A stretch of DNA of 64,000 nt from Aridibacter sp965216195. Its GTDB lineage: Bacteria; Acidobacteriota; Blastocatellia; Pyrinomonadales; Pyrinomonadaceae. The translations under genes were made by a program, and so were the position numbers. Below the pieces are notes generated by a model, which worked only from the letters and a program-made list of their open reading frames with translations, was not told the origin of the DNA and searched no databases. The DNA lies in assembly GCA_965216195.1 (NCBI GenBank), contig OZ244151.1:3162001-3226000 (forward strand), in the 5' to 3' direction. Shown in pieces: positions 7,936-15,625 of the stretch. Positions within the stretch are counted from its first letter, which is position 1, and each line of letters begins with the position of its first letter.

Positions 7936-8424
7936 TTAAATGCTAATTCCACTTGGCTTTTTCGCAATATATAAAACTTTCTCGATCTCGGCGTGAACCT
8001 CGCCAGCCTCGTTTATTAGTTCGAGATTGTAAACTTTATCGTAAGATTTTTCCGTTTTGAGAGCTGCTTTTATTTCGTCGATATCTCTATCAGTCACGTT
8101 GAAATTCGCGTAAAGCGTTTCTTTCCCGGGTTTTCTAAAACGAATTTTCGCGGATTTATCCCAAACAACATATTCCGAACCGAGAATCTTTATCAGCATT
8201 AGCATGTACATCGGATCAATTCCCGAATACATACTTCCGCCGTAAATCGTTCCCACGTAATTTCGCGTCCGCCAGTTCAAAGGTATCTTGATTCGCATCT
8301 CGCGATAATCGTCTGCTATATAAATTACGCGAGCACCTGTTCCCCGATAGGCAGGAAAAAGATTAAACTTCCAACGATCTAATTTTGTGGCGAAACTTTC
8401 GGGCATCTTTTTAGGTCTTTTCAA
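7936..8424 (-). CDS. DUF4442 hotdog-fold protein (thioesterase-like)
   Basis: A 162-residue protein with the DUF4442 features NLFPAYRGTGARVIYIADDY, IPLNWRTRNYVGTIYGGSMY and YVVWDKSAKIRF. The family has a single hotdog domain related to acyl-CoA thioesterases such as the YiiD C-terminal domain. The substrate is unknown; an acyl-thioester is likely because the fad genes are nearby. That link is inference, since the fad operator is not upstream of this gene. An alternative start is M7 (8406). Confidence 0.82.
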   Translation of the reverse strand: MKRPKKMPESFATKLDRWKFNLFPAYRGTGARVIYIADDYREMRIKIPLNWRTRNYVGTIYGGSMYSGIDPMYMLMLIKILGSEYVVWDKSAKIRFRKPGKETLYANFNVTDRDIDEIKAALKTEKSYDKVYNLELINEAGEVHAEIEKVLYIAKKPSGISI

Positions 8425-8537
8425 TCAGTATAGCGAACGATAGTGAGCAATTCGGTAATCTCGAAAGTTATTGGCATTAGGGACACTCTTTCCAAGAGCC
8501 TTATTTTTCCTTAATACCGATTTTCGATTCACTTTTT

Positions 8538-8921
8538 TCATCTATTTAATATCGAAACCAACGGAACCAAATAGAGCATCGTACCCAAGACCATAACGCC
8601 AAAAAATACTTTGGAGCGATGATCATTTAAATCAAAATAAATGGGCTGGAGAATCGTCCGAAAAGCAGCAAAAGCGACGATGCCGATAAGGATGGTTTTT
8701 CCTAAAGATGTTGTCAGTAAATCAGCGGCGTGAAAAAAAGAAACGTAGCCAAAGATGAGGATGAAAACCATCAGAGCGAGGTTCATCACCTGCATCACCG
8801 ATTTGTTTAGGGGAGTCAGGTTTTCAAGGTCGCTTTTCCAATCAAATAATCGCCAAAATAGTGCGTGGAAAATAAACAAACCAACCCAAACAAATCCTCC
8901 AGCGATGATTAGTGTTTTCAT
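8538..8921 (-). CDS. Four-TM membrane protein of unknown function
   Basis: A 127-residue hydrophobic protein with helices at about 3-22, 42-62, 73-92 and 104-123. A short soluble loop (DWKSDLENLTPLNKSVMQV) follows the first helix. No catalytic motif or recognised family is seen. It is transcribed in the same direction as fadN, 90 bp downstream of it, with a family D repeat pair between, so co-transcription is possible. Confidence 0.65.
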   Translation of the reverse strand: MKTLIIAGGFVWVGLFIFHALFWRLFDWKSDLENLTPLNKSVMQVMNLALMVFILIFGYVSFFHAADLLTTSLGKTILIGIVAFAAFRTILQPIYFDLNDHRSKVFFGVMVLGTMLYLVPLVSILNR

Positions 8922-8928
8922 ATATTCA

Positions 8929-9006
8929 TTAACCGCTAAGGTCGCAACGGACGCAAAGTCTTTTACAATTTAAACCTTAGCGATCTTCGCATCCTTTGCG
9001 GTTAAA
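8929..9006. repeat. Family D repeat, inverted pair
   Basis: Left arm TTAACCGCTAAGGTCGCAAC...GACGCAAAG. Right arm CCTTAGCGATCTTCGCATCC then TTTGCGGTTAA. The two are imperfect inverted copies and would form a long hairpin between fadN and the downstream membrane-protein gene. Confidence 0.62.
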
Positions 9007-9012
9007 ACTATC

Positions 9013-11385
9013 CTAATTCCGCAAAGGCTTCCCGGTTTTGAGCATATGAGCGATCCTGGCTTGCGTTTTCGGCTGTCCGCAAAGTGATAAAAACGCCTCG
9101 CGTTCGAGATCGATCAGGTGTTGTTCGGAAACGTAAGAAGTGTGGTTCAGATCACCGCCGCACATAACTCTCGCGATCTTCTTACCGATAAGCTGATCGT
9201 GCTCAGAAATGTAACCGCCTTTGAGCATTTGATGGAGTGCGATCTTAAACGCCGCTTGCCCTTGCTCGCCGAGTGCCAAAATATCCGTTCGCTCAACTGG
9301 CTGAACATATCCTGAAGCGACAAGGTTCAAAACCTCCTGTTTCGCATCAGCGATAAGGCGGTCGCCGTTCATCGAGATCGCGTCAGACGGTCGGAAAATT
9401 CCCCAATCCTTCGCTTCCTGAGCTGATGTCGCAACCTTGCCCATTCCGATTGTTTCAAATGTCTTTTTCAAAAACGCGAGCGGATCAGCGTCAGGTGTAG
9501 CTTTTGCTCTGTCCATCGAACGCATTGTCATTTCCTTCGTTCCGCAACCCGCTGGCAATAAACCGACTCCGACTTCGACCAAGCCTATGTAAGTTTCCGC
9601 CGCCGCACGAACCTTATCTCCGTGCATTGAAACCTCACATCCGCCGCCGAGTGCCAAACCGTAAGGTGCTGTAACCACAGGCTTTGGTGAATAACGGATT
9701 CGCATCACGGCTTTTTGGAATTGGGCGATCATCATATTTATGTCGTCCCATTCTTCCTCCTGCGAAGCGAGCAAAACCATCATAATGTTTGCCCCCGCCG
9801 AGAAATTTCCGCCCTGGTTTCCGATCACGAGACCTTCAAAATTTTTCTCAACTTCATCAAAAGCGAAGTTCATCATCTGAACCGTATCGCCGCCGATCGA
9901 ATTCATTTTTGAGTGGAATTCCAAACAAGCAACGCCATCGCCAAGATCGATCAATGAAGCTCCCGCATTTTTCTTGATTACGCCAGTTTTTTCTTTCACT
10001 GAGTCGAGGACTATAACGCCCGCTTGCGAAGGTATTTCCTTGTATTCACCCGCGACTAGATCGAAGTGATATTTCTTGCCGTCTTCAGATTTGTAAAAAG
10101 TCTCCGCACCTGAGGCGAGCATCTTCTCGACCGATTCCGGAACGAGTTGACTTTCTTCCTTCATACGCTCGACCGATTCCTTCACACCGATCGCGTCCCA
10201 CGTTTCAAAAACTCCGATTGACCAACCAAAGCCCCATTTCATCGCGTTATCGATCTCAACGACCGTATCCGCGATCTCGGGAATTCTGTTTGCGGCATAA
10301 CGCAATGTTCGCGAAGTCGTCTTCCACAAAAATTCTCCGACACGATCTTCGCCCCACATCAACTGCTTTATCCGTGCCGCTTTTCCGCCCGCTTGTCTAG
10401 CCGCATCCAAAGATGGAAACTTCGTTTTCTCCTGCGGTTTGTATTCAAGCGTTTCAAGATCAAGCTCTAAAATTACGCGATTTCCTTCTTCATCACGCGA
10501 TTTTTTGTAAAAGCCGCCCTTTGTTTTGTCGCCCAAAATTTTCTTTTCGAGCATCTTGTTGATCACATCCGGAAGCACAAAAGCCTCGCGATCTTCATCA
10601 TCGGGAATCACCGGATATAGATTGTTGTTTACGTGTGCGAGAACGTCTAAACCGACGAGATCTGATGTTCGAAAAGTCGCACTTTTTGCGTGTCCGATAG
10701 CCTTACCTGTCATTTGGTCGACTTCCGTGGGCGTAAAACCCATCGCCAGCATCTCGTGGATCGTCGCCATCATTCCAAATGTGCCAACCCTGTTTGCAAT
10801 AAAGTTTGGCTCATCTTTTGCGGGCACAACGCCTTTTCCAAGTCGCTGATCCATAAACCCATGAACCTTGCACGCAACTTCGCCGTCCGTCCATTCGGTC
10901 GGAATTACTTCAACGAGCTTCATATATCGCGGCGGGTTGAAGAAGTGTGTGCCTAAGAAATGCTTTTTGAAATCGTCTGAAAAAGGCTCGGCGATATCCT
11001 TGATCGGAATCCCTGATGTGTTCGAACAAATTATCGAGCCCGCTTTACGATGCTTTTCAACCTCGCCAAAAATCTTATGTTTTATATCGAGTAATTCGAC
11101 GACCGCTTCGATCACAATGTCGCAATCGGCGATCTTTTCCATGTCATCTTCAAAATTCCCAAGCGTGATCAGATCAGCATTTGCCGCAAGCATAAATGGA
11201 GCCGGCTTCAATTTCTTCGCCGCTTCAAACATCGATTTTACCGTCGCGTTTTTATCTTTCGCGTCCTCATCCTTCGCCGCAATATCCAAAAGCAGCGTCG
11301 GAATCCCCGCATTAGTTAGATGTGCTGCAATCGCCGCTCCCATTGTTCCCGCGCCCAAAACAGCGGCTTTTTCAACCTTTAACAT
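9013..11385 (-). CDS. fadN: 3-hydroxyacyl-CoA dehydrogenase / enoyl-CoA hydratase, FadN type
   Basis: A 790-residue bifunctional beta-oxidation enzyme. The dehydrogenase comes first: an NAD-binding Rossmann motif VLGAGTMGAAIAAHL at residues 9-23 and FLGTHFFNPPRYMKLVEVIP around 140-160. The crotonase domain follows at about 480-680, with GGNFSAGANIMMVL and YGLALGGGCEVSMHGD. That domain order and length match Bacillus FadN (YusL) rather than E. coli FadB, in which the hydratase is N-terminal. It would hydrate enoyl-CoA and oxidise the 3-hydroxy product for the thiolase at 1380-2561. A FadR-like operator lies 49-66 bp upstream of the start. Confidence 0.93.
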   Translation of the reverse strand: MLKVEKAAVLGAGTMGAAIAAHLTNAGIPTLLLDIAAKDEDAKDKNATVKSMFEAAKKLKPAPFMLAANADLITLGNFEDDMEKIADCDIVIEAVVELLDIKHKIFGEVEKHRKAGSIICSNTSGIPIKDIAEPFSDDFKKHFLGTHFFNPPRYMKLVEVIPTEWTDGEVACKVHGFMDQRLGKGVVPAKDEPNFIANRVGTFGMMATIHEMLAMGFTPTEVDQMTGKAIGHAKSATFRTSDLVGLDVLAHVNNNLYPVIPDDEDREAFVLPDVINKMLEKKILGDKTKGGFYKKSRDEEGNRVILELDLETLEYKPQEKTKFPSLDAARQAGGKAARIKQLMWGEDRVGEFLWKTTSRTLRYAANRIPEIADTVVEIDNAMKWGFGWSIGVFETWDAIGVKESVERMKEESQLVPESVEKMLASGAETFYKSEDGKKYHFDLVAGEYKEIPSQAGVIVLDSVKEKTGVIKKNAGASLIDLGDGVACLEFHSKMNSIGGDTVQMMNFAFDEVEKNFEGLVIGNQGGNFSAGANIMMVLLASQEEEWDDINMMIAQFQKAVMRIRYSPKPVVTAPYGLALGGGCEVSMHGDKVRAAAETYIGLVEVGVGLLPAGCGTKEMTMRSMDRAKATPDADPLAFLKKTFETIGMGKVATSAQEAKDWGIFRPSDAISMNGDRLIADAKQEVLNLVASGYVQPVERTDILALGEQGQAAFKIALHQMLKGGYISEHDQLIGKKIARVMCGGDLNHTSYVSEQHLIDLEREAFLSLCGQPKTQARIAHMLKTGKPLRN

Positions 11386-11433
11386 AGATTATTATTTCCT
11401 TTCAAAACTGATATTTAGTGCAAATTATTATAA

Positions 11434-11451
11434 TGAATGAATGCTCATTCA
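11434..11451. promoter_or_regulatory. FadR-like operator upstream of fadN
   Basis: TGAATGAATGCTCATTCA, arms identical to the 568 site. It lies between fadN (minus) and the divergent gene starting at 11516, so it could affect both. The longest open frame on the plus strand would begin inside this operator, an argument for using a later start for that gene. Confidence 0.75.
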
Positions 11452-11502
11452 GCAAGATGGCGAAATAAACAAACCATTTCGAGACAAACTGTTTTTTTCT
11501 TA

Positions 11503-11508
11503 TATAAT
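11503..11508 (+). promoter_or_regulatory. Possible -10 box (TATAAT) just before the 11516 gene
   Basis: TATAAT ends 7 nt before the ATG at 11516, so the transcript would have almost no leader. No convincing -35 hexamer is seen. Confidence 0.35.
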
Positions 11509-11515
11509 GAGAGAC

Positions 11516-12082
11516 ATGGGACTTCACATTAGATCGCTCAAAAACATACCCGATAAAGTGCATCGAGACTATTTTGTTTATTTACTTGATTACGGCTGGG
11601 ATGAACCACTTGGTGAAGCTTTAGAAAAGAATTTCAACAAAATGGCTTCGATCGCGGCGGACAACCGGGCGGTGGTAATTGCCGGGACTTCCGAACATTT
11701 TCAAGATGAAGTATTTTCATGGCACAAGATTAACGGAGAAGATGCAGAAGAACTTCTCCCAGCTATATTGTTAACCAATCGACATCCCGCTAGATTCAAA
11801 GAGAGCTACAAAGAGGATAGAACTTTAATGGTTGAGAATGACTTAAAAATCATCCTGATTCCGTTAAAAAAATTCTGCAAAGATACAACCGACGTAGCGA
11901 AACTGATCGATAAGATTTTTCGTGATATCCGGGATCAAAAGAATCTTGAAAACTTTGCCGTTGAAAGAGAGATGAAGAAAGGTTTCGGTCGTGCGGTTGC
12001 GGATGGAATCGTGCTAAAACCAAATTTTTACGGAGTTGGACTGGACTTTAATGTGCTTATTGATTTCTTCAAGAAAAAATGA
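11516..12082 (+). CDS. Hypothetical protein of unknown family
   Basis: A 188-residue soluble protein beginning MGLHIRSLKNIPDKVHRDYF. I do not recognise it. It has mixed alpha/beta character, a central segment NRAVVIAGTSEHFQDEVFSW that could be a strand-loop-helix, and no signal peptide or membrane helix. In-frame ATGs also exist at 11507 (which overlaps a TATAAT) and 11441 (inside the FadR-like operator), so the later start is preferred. It is divergent from fadN and shares its intergenic region, which hints at, but does not show, co-regulation with fatty-acid metabolism. Confidence 0.55.
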   Translation: MGLHIRSLKNIPDKVHRDYFVYLLDYGWDEPLGEALEKNFNKMASIAADNRAVVIAGTSEHFQDEVFSWHKINGEDAEELLPAILLTNRHPARFKESYKEDRTLMVENDLKIILIPLKKFCKDTTDVAKLIDKIFRDIRDQKNLENFAVEREMKKGFGRAVADGIVLKPNFYGVGLDFNVLIDFFKKK

Positions 12083-12088
12083 CAAAAG

Positions 12089-12290
12089 CTATAAATTCTT
12101 CTTCAAAAACCGATTAAACTTCCCCGCCTTATTCAAGCCTGTCACTCTTGTTTTTTTAACTCCGTCAGATGAAAAGATCATTAGCGTTGGAACTCCTTTG
12201 ATCTTGCCTCTTGCGTTCTCTTCGAATGCTTTGACGCCTTTTGGGAATTTATCTAAATCGATGTTTACTACTTCAAAATTCCCGAGTAAG
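12089..12290 (-). pseudogene. 3' fragment of a thioredoxin-like gene (duplicate of 13120-13572)
   Basis: Minus-strand translation gives NIDLDKFPKGVKAFEENARG, KIKGVPTLMIFSSDGVKKTR and VTGLNKAGKFNRFLKKNL, clearly homologous to the C-terminal half of the thioredoxin-like lipoprotein at 13120-13572. The CxxC half and signal peptide are missing. Homology stops near 12290, close to the family E repeat. It preserves the in-frame end RFLKKNL that the full-length copy has lost through a one-base deletion. The toxin-antitoxin pair lies between the two copies. It is unlikely to be functional. Confidence 0.8.
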
Positions 12291-12306
12291 GTGAAAAACA
12301 AACATT

Positions 12307-12440
12307 TCTCGCTGAAAGTGAGCCACAATCAATCACGTTGTTCGACACTTACAGCGTCGAGTTGAATTGTAATCAAGTTCATAGGGTTTCGGTGAAGCAC
12401 CTACACCCTATGCTATATTGTCGGTCGCCTTTGGCGACAA
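12307..12440. repeat. Family E repeat, shorter copy
   Basis: Shares CTATATTG(T)CGGTCGCC and TTGGCGAC, together with CGCTGAAAGTGAG and ACAGCGTCGA hairpin parts, with the 6011-6232 region. It abuts the truncation point of the thioredoxin-like fragment. Confidence 0.55.
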
Positions 12441-12447
12441 AACCAAA

Positions 12448-12780
12448 TTAAGAAAGGGCGAGAAAAGACGAATACTTATCTTCGTAAAATTTCTTAAGCG
12501 AAGAGAATTCTCTGCGGAGCAAATTCTCGACATCCTTTGTTGAGCAGTTTCCCAAACGAACCCAAACTACTTTTGGCGGATATCCAAAAACGAAGCTACG
12601 GTCATGCATGTCAGAATCTTTTGAAACTATTATGCAGTTGTTCTCTTTCGCAAAATCCCACACTTCAGGATCATCAGCTCCTTTCATCCCAATATTTCTG
12701 ACATGTAGAGATTCCGGAAAGAGGTCAGAGAGATTATCGACCAATTTGTGAGATAAATTTTCGTCAAATAGGAGCTTCAT
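12448..12780 (-). CDS. DUF5615 PIN-like toxin
   Basis: A 110-residue protein with the PIN-like acidic motifs LLFDENLSHKL at residues 3-13 and IIVSKDSDMHD near residues 50-60, the pattern of DUF5615 (VapC-related) proteins. These are predicted metal-dependent RNases and pair with DUF433 antitoxins. The start overlaps the antitoxin stop by 4 bp (ATGA), so the two are translationally coupled. The pair is inserted between two copies of a thioredoxin-like gene. Confidence 0.88.
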   Translation of the reverse strand: MKLLFDENLSHKLVDNLSDLFPESLHVRNIGMKGADDPEVWDFAKENNCIIVSKDSDMHDRSFVFGYPPKVVWVRLGNCSTKDVENLLRREFSSLKKFYEDKYSSFLALS

Positions 12781-13007
12781 GCAATCGAAGGAATGGTCAT
12801 CAAACGGCGTTCTCTATCTGCCGCAAACGCTATACAGGCTTTCAAATCTTCCTTTGTTAAATCAGGAAAATCATCGAGGATTTCATCTTGTGTCATGTCT
12901 GAAGCCAAATATTCCAAAACCTCATAAACGGTGATCCGCAAACCACGCACGCACGGTTTTCCGCCACGTTTGTTAGGTTCAATCGTGATGTAGTCTTTAT
13001 AATTCAT
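12777..13007 (-). CDS. DUF433 antitoxin
   Basis: A 76-residue protein with ITIEPNKRGGKPCVRGLRIT, VYEVLEYLASDMTQDEILDD and FPDLTKEDLKACIAFA, the typical DUF433 layout containing a winged-helix/HTH-like DNA-binding element. It precedes the toxin and overlaps it by 4 bp. It presumably neutralises the PIN-like protein and represses the operon, as in other VapB-like systems. Confidence 0.9.
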   Translation of the reverse strand: MNYKDYITIEPNKRGGKPCVRGLRITVYEVLEYLASDMTQDEILDDFPDLTKEDLKACIAFAADRERRLMTIPSIA

Positions 13008-13119
13008 AGCTTGAGATTAACTGGATAAGAATTGTGCGTCAAGAATTCGTTTGATTTCGACAAACAGCAACCGTTCGCCTTACACCGAGATCACTTTAAT
13101 TCGGTTTAAGAGTTCTTCT

Positions 13120-13572
13120 TCAAAACCGATCAAACTTCCCCGCTTTGTAAAAACCTGTCACTCTTGTTTTCTTAACTCCATCGGATGAAAAGATCATCGG
13201 CGTTGGGACTCCGGTGATCTTACCTCCGGTTTCGTTTTCAAAAGCCTTGACCGTTTTGGGGAATTTATCTACATCGATGTTTACAAACACGAAATCATTG
13301 AGGGTTTTCTCGACTTCCGCATCTTTCATTGTCCTTTTGTTAAACTTAATGCAGTAGCCGCACCACGCTGCGTCGAATATCACCAAAATATTTTTGCCCT
13401 CTGCTTTTGCTGTTTGAAAGGTTTTCTCAACCTGCGGATTGTCGATATCGAGCTTCGAAAAATCTATCCCGCCTGGGTTTAATCTTTGCGTCAAAATACT
13501 GCAACCGCTGAAAAGAACCGCCGTCAGTATGATCGTTGTGATGACGAGATATTTTGTCATAATAGTTCTCAT
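13120..13572 (-). CDS. Thioredoxin-like lipoprotein
   Basis: A 150-residue protein. The N-terminal hydrophobic signal ends in the lipobox LFSGC, giving a lipid-anchored periplasmic protein. The thioredoxin-fold active site is WCGYC in FDAAWCGYCIKFNKRT, and the cis-proline loop is in KITGVPTPMIFSSDG. It probably reduces or isomerises disulfides. A second ATG at 13560 gives an equally good signal peptide. Compared with its duplicate at 12089-12290 the C-terminus stops early (FDRF) because a T run is one base shorter; about five residues (LKKNS) are lost from the end, which probably does not matter for the fold. Confidence 0.8.
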   Translation of the reverse strand: MRTIMTKYLVITTIILTAVLFSGCSILTQRLNPGGIDFSKLDIDNPQVEKTFQTAKAEGKNILVIFDAAWCGYCIKFNKRTMKDAEVEKTLNDFVFVNIDVDKFPKTVKAFENETGGKITGVPTPMIFSSDGVKKTRVTGFYKAGKFDRF

Positions 13573-13626
13573 ATTTTTGACTATTGCTGTACATTCTTTT
13601 AGTTGCCCCCAAGGGGTTCAACTATT

Positions 13627-13690
13627 GCGGAAACCCGCACGGAGTAAGGGTGCAGACGGTAAACACACTTACTTCGTGCGTGTTTCTGCA
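13627..13690. repeat. Family C palindromic repeat, copy 3, overlapping the ADH 3' end
   Basis: Left end GCGGAAACCCGCACGGAGTA, right end CTTACTTCGTGCGTGTTTC plus TGCA. Minus-strand GCA GAA ACA CGC ACG AAG TAA encodes the AETRTK tail of the alcohol dehydrogenase. Immediately beyond its right end is an 8-bp tandem duplication TACGTTAA-TACGTTAA (13693-13708). Confidence 0.8.
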
Positions 13691-14739
13691 TACGTTAATA
13701 CGTTAAATTCGTCAATCACCGTAACGCCTGTAGTCCCAAAATTGTTCATATTCATTAATTCTGTAATCGATTCCTCAAGCGATACAGTTTTTCCGATGAG
13801 CTTTTCGGGTTTGAGTTTGCCCTGCTTTATTAATTCAAATATTTCGGGATATTTATGAGCCTGCATTCCGTGGCTTCCGAGGATTTCGAGTTCGTTGGCA
13901 ATCACCAGATTTATTGGAACGGCTGAATTTTTGTCTTCCGCTTCGAGCAAGCCGACCTGGATGTGCTTTCCGCGTTTGGCGAGAGACGAAATTGAATCGA
14001 ATGTAACCCGCGGATTTCCGAGTGCTTCGATTGAGATGTTTGCCCCGCCTTTTGTTATTTCTTTGATGGCTTCGACCGCGTTTTCAGTTTTTGCATTTAC
14101 GGTTGCAGCTGCTCCGATCGATCTTGCGAATTCAAGTTTATCATCGGCGATATCGACAGCAATAGTTTTCGCTCCAAAAGCGTTTGCGATCATGATCGCC
14201 GAAAGCCCGACCCCGCCGCAGCCGTAAACGGCGACCCAATCGCCTTCTTTTACCTTTCCTTGATGAACAACAGCTCGAAAAGAAGTGATAAAACGGCATC
14301 CCAAAGATGACGCCGTTACGAAATCAATTTCATCAGGCAGACGAACAAGATTTTCATCCGCGTAATCGATCGCAACGTATTCAGCAAAGGCTCCCCAAGC
14401 TGTAAAACCGGGCTGAAACTGAAAATCGCAGATTTGTTGATTGCCGGAATTGCATTGAGGACAGTTTCCGCATCCGCCTACAAATGGAACGGTAACGCGT
14501 TCGCCTTTCTTCCAGTTTCTTACGTTACTCCCAACTTCTTCGATTACTCCTGCTAATTCGTGCCCGGGAGCGTGAGGCAGTTCGATATCGGGATCATTTC
14601 CCATCCAGCCGTGCCAATCGCTTCGGCAAACTCCACATGCTTCAACTTTCAAAACTACGCCACCGTTATTGGGCGAGGGATCAGCGACATTTTGGATTGC
14701 TAAAGGTGCTTTAAATTCTTCGTAAATCGCGGCTTTCAT
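13669..14739 (-). CDS. Zinc-dependent alcohol dehydrogenase (MDR superfamily)
   Basis: A 356-residue medium-chain dehydrogenase. Catalytic zinc ligands are C38 in GVCRSDWHG and H60-E61 in PGHELAGVIEEVG. Structural zinc cysteines are C90, C93, C96 and C104. The Rossmann motif is VAVYGCGGVGLSAIMIANAFG. It oxidises an alcohol (or reduces an aldehyde) with NAD(P); the substrate is not determinable. The family core ends near TGVTVIDEF. The last 11 residues, NVLTYAETRTK, extend beyond it and the final AETRTK plus stop come from the family C repeat. A family A repeat lies upstream, so it is probably a single-gene unit. Confidence 0.9.
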   Translation of the reverse strand: MKAAIYEEFKAPLAIQNVADPSPNNGGVVLKVEACGVCRSDWHGWMGNDPDIELPHAPGHELAGVIEEVGSNVRNWKKGERVTVPFVGGCGNCPQCNSGNQQICDFQFQPGFTAWGAFAEYVAIDYADENLVRLPDEIDFVTASSLGCRFITSFRAVVHQGKVKEGDWVAVYGCGGVGLSAIMIANAFGAKTIAVDIADDKLEFARSIGAAATVNAKTENAVEAIKEITKGGANISIEALGNPRVTFDSISSLAKRGKHIQVGLLEAEDKNSAVPINLVIANELEILGSHGMQAHKYPEIFELIKQGKLKPEKLIGKTVSLEESITELMNMNNFGTTGVTVIDEFNVLTYAETRTK

Positions 14740-14778
14740 AAGTGCAACATCTTCTTTAGTGCAACATCTTCTTAATAA

Positions 14779-14906
14779 CTTGCCACCAGCTTCAGCTAGT
14801 GGGGATATTGAGGCAAATGAAGCTTGGCTTTAGCCAAACTGACCTTGGGCTAAAGCCAAGAAAAAAGAAGAGGAATCCGAATCCACTAGCTAAAGCTAGT
14901 GGCAAT
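14779..14906. repeat. Family A palindromic repeat, second complete copy
   Basis: The same four-part arrangement as 665-823: outer CCACCAGC-TTCA-GCTAGTGG and CCACTAGC-TAAA-GCTAGTGG, inner TTGGCTTTAGCCAA and TTGGGCTAAAGCCAA. It lies between ADH and the FrnE-like gene. Confidence 0.7.
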
Positions 14907-14956
14907 GGAAATCATCCCAAAGGCAAACCCATAACGAGAATGATGCAAAAATAACG

Positions 14957-15547
14957 CTATCCAACCGATTCAACAAGTTTCTTCAAGTTCTCCACTGATT
15001 GAAGTCCCATCATTCCGGCTTTTCTATCGGCGATAAATGCAGGAACGCCATTTAAGCCAAGTTCAGCAGCCGCTTGTTCATCAGCCAAAACCATTTCGAG
15101 GAAATCATTCCGCTCAATGACCTCTTGTAACTCGTCCGTATCGAGTTTGATTTTTTTAACGACAGATATAATCGCTTCTAGCTCACCTATATTTTCATCT
15201 CGCACAAAATACGCCTGGAAGATTTCGCGTTTGAATTCGTCGAATTTTCCTTTCGTTTCAGCCCATTTTGCCGCTTGATGAGTTATCCGCGAACGCGGCT
15301 TAACGGTCGGCATCTTGATCTCAATACCTAGGTTCTCAGCAAGTGGATAAATTTGTTGCTCCCACATTGTCGTGAAAAAATCGCTCGTCGCATCCGGCAA
15401 AGGTTCGGGTTCAGGACGAAGTTCAAACGCACGCCAGATTATTTCGAGCGTCTCATCAGTCTTTCCCAATTCATCGATAGCGGGCACCGCCAGCCAACAA
15501 TATGGTCAGACGAAATCCGAAAATATTTCTAAAGTTATTTTTTTCAT
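14957..15547 (-). CDS. FrnE/DsbA-like thioredoxin-fold oxidoreductase with in-frame UGA (putative selenoprotein)
   Basis: Read from the ATG at 15547 with one UGA translated, the product is 196 residues and starts MKKITLEIFSDFV-U14-PYCW. The UGA (15506-15508) replaces the first cysteine of the CPYC motif that defines FrnE/DsbA2-type proteins; C17 is intact. The rest (AAKWAETKGKFDEFKREIF, NGVPAFIADRK with the cis-proline) is a normal DsbA fold with its helical insert. No signal peptide is seen, so it is cytoplasmic. Conventional gene calling would start at the GTG at 15487 and lose the active site. It lies 60 bp downstream of the AhpD-like gene, which has the same kind of UGA. Sec insertion is inferred; a nonsense mutation is the alternative. 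Confidence 0.8.
15478..15492 (-). promoter_or_regulatory. Candidate bacterial SECIS hairpin of the FrnE-like gene
   Basis: RNA UGGCG-GUGCC-CGCUA: a 5-bp stem including one G-U pair, with a 5-nt loop starting with GU, 18 nt after the UGA. Bacterial SECIS elements lie just after the UGA with a small loop that has a G in its first two positions. Folded by eye only. Confidence 0.5.
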
Positions 15548-15555
15548 AACGCTTG

Positions 15556-15625
15556 GCGGAAACGCGACCATTAGGAAGCGTGTTACCCCTCGAAACCACA
15601 CACTCTCTCACGGTCGTGTTTCTGC
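15556..15625. repeat. Family C palindromic repeat, divergent copy 4
   Basis: Left end GGCGGAAACGCGACCATTAG, right end CTCTCACGGTCGTGTTTCTG. It fills the whole gap between the AhpD-like and FrnE-like genes and provides the last codons (AETRP and stop) of the former. Confidence 0.65.

Noticed and set aside
10868..11440. 190-residue plus-strand frame opposite fadN
   Set aside because: A shadow of the conserved fadN coding sequence with serine/alanine-biased translation and no family resemblance.
11441..11515. Longer start of the 11516 gene at 11441
   Set aside because: It would place the start inside the FadR-like operator and upstream of a TATAAT box.
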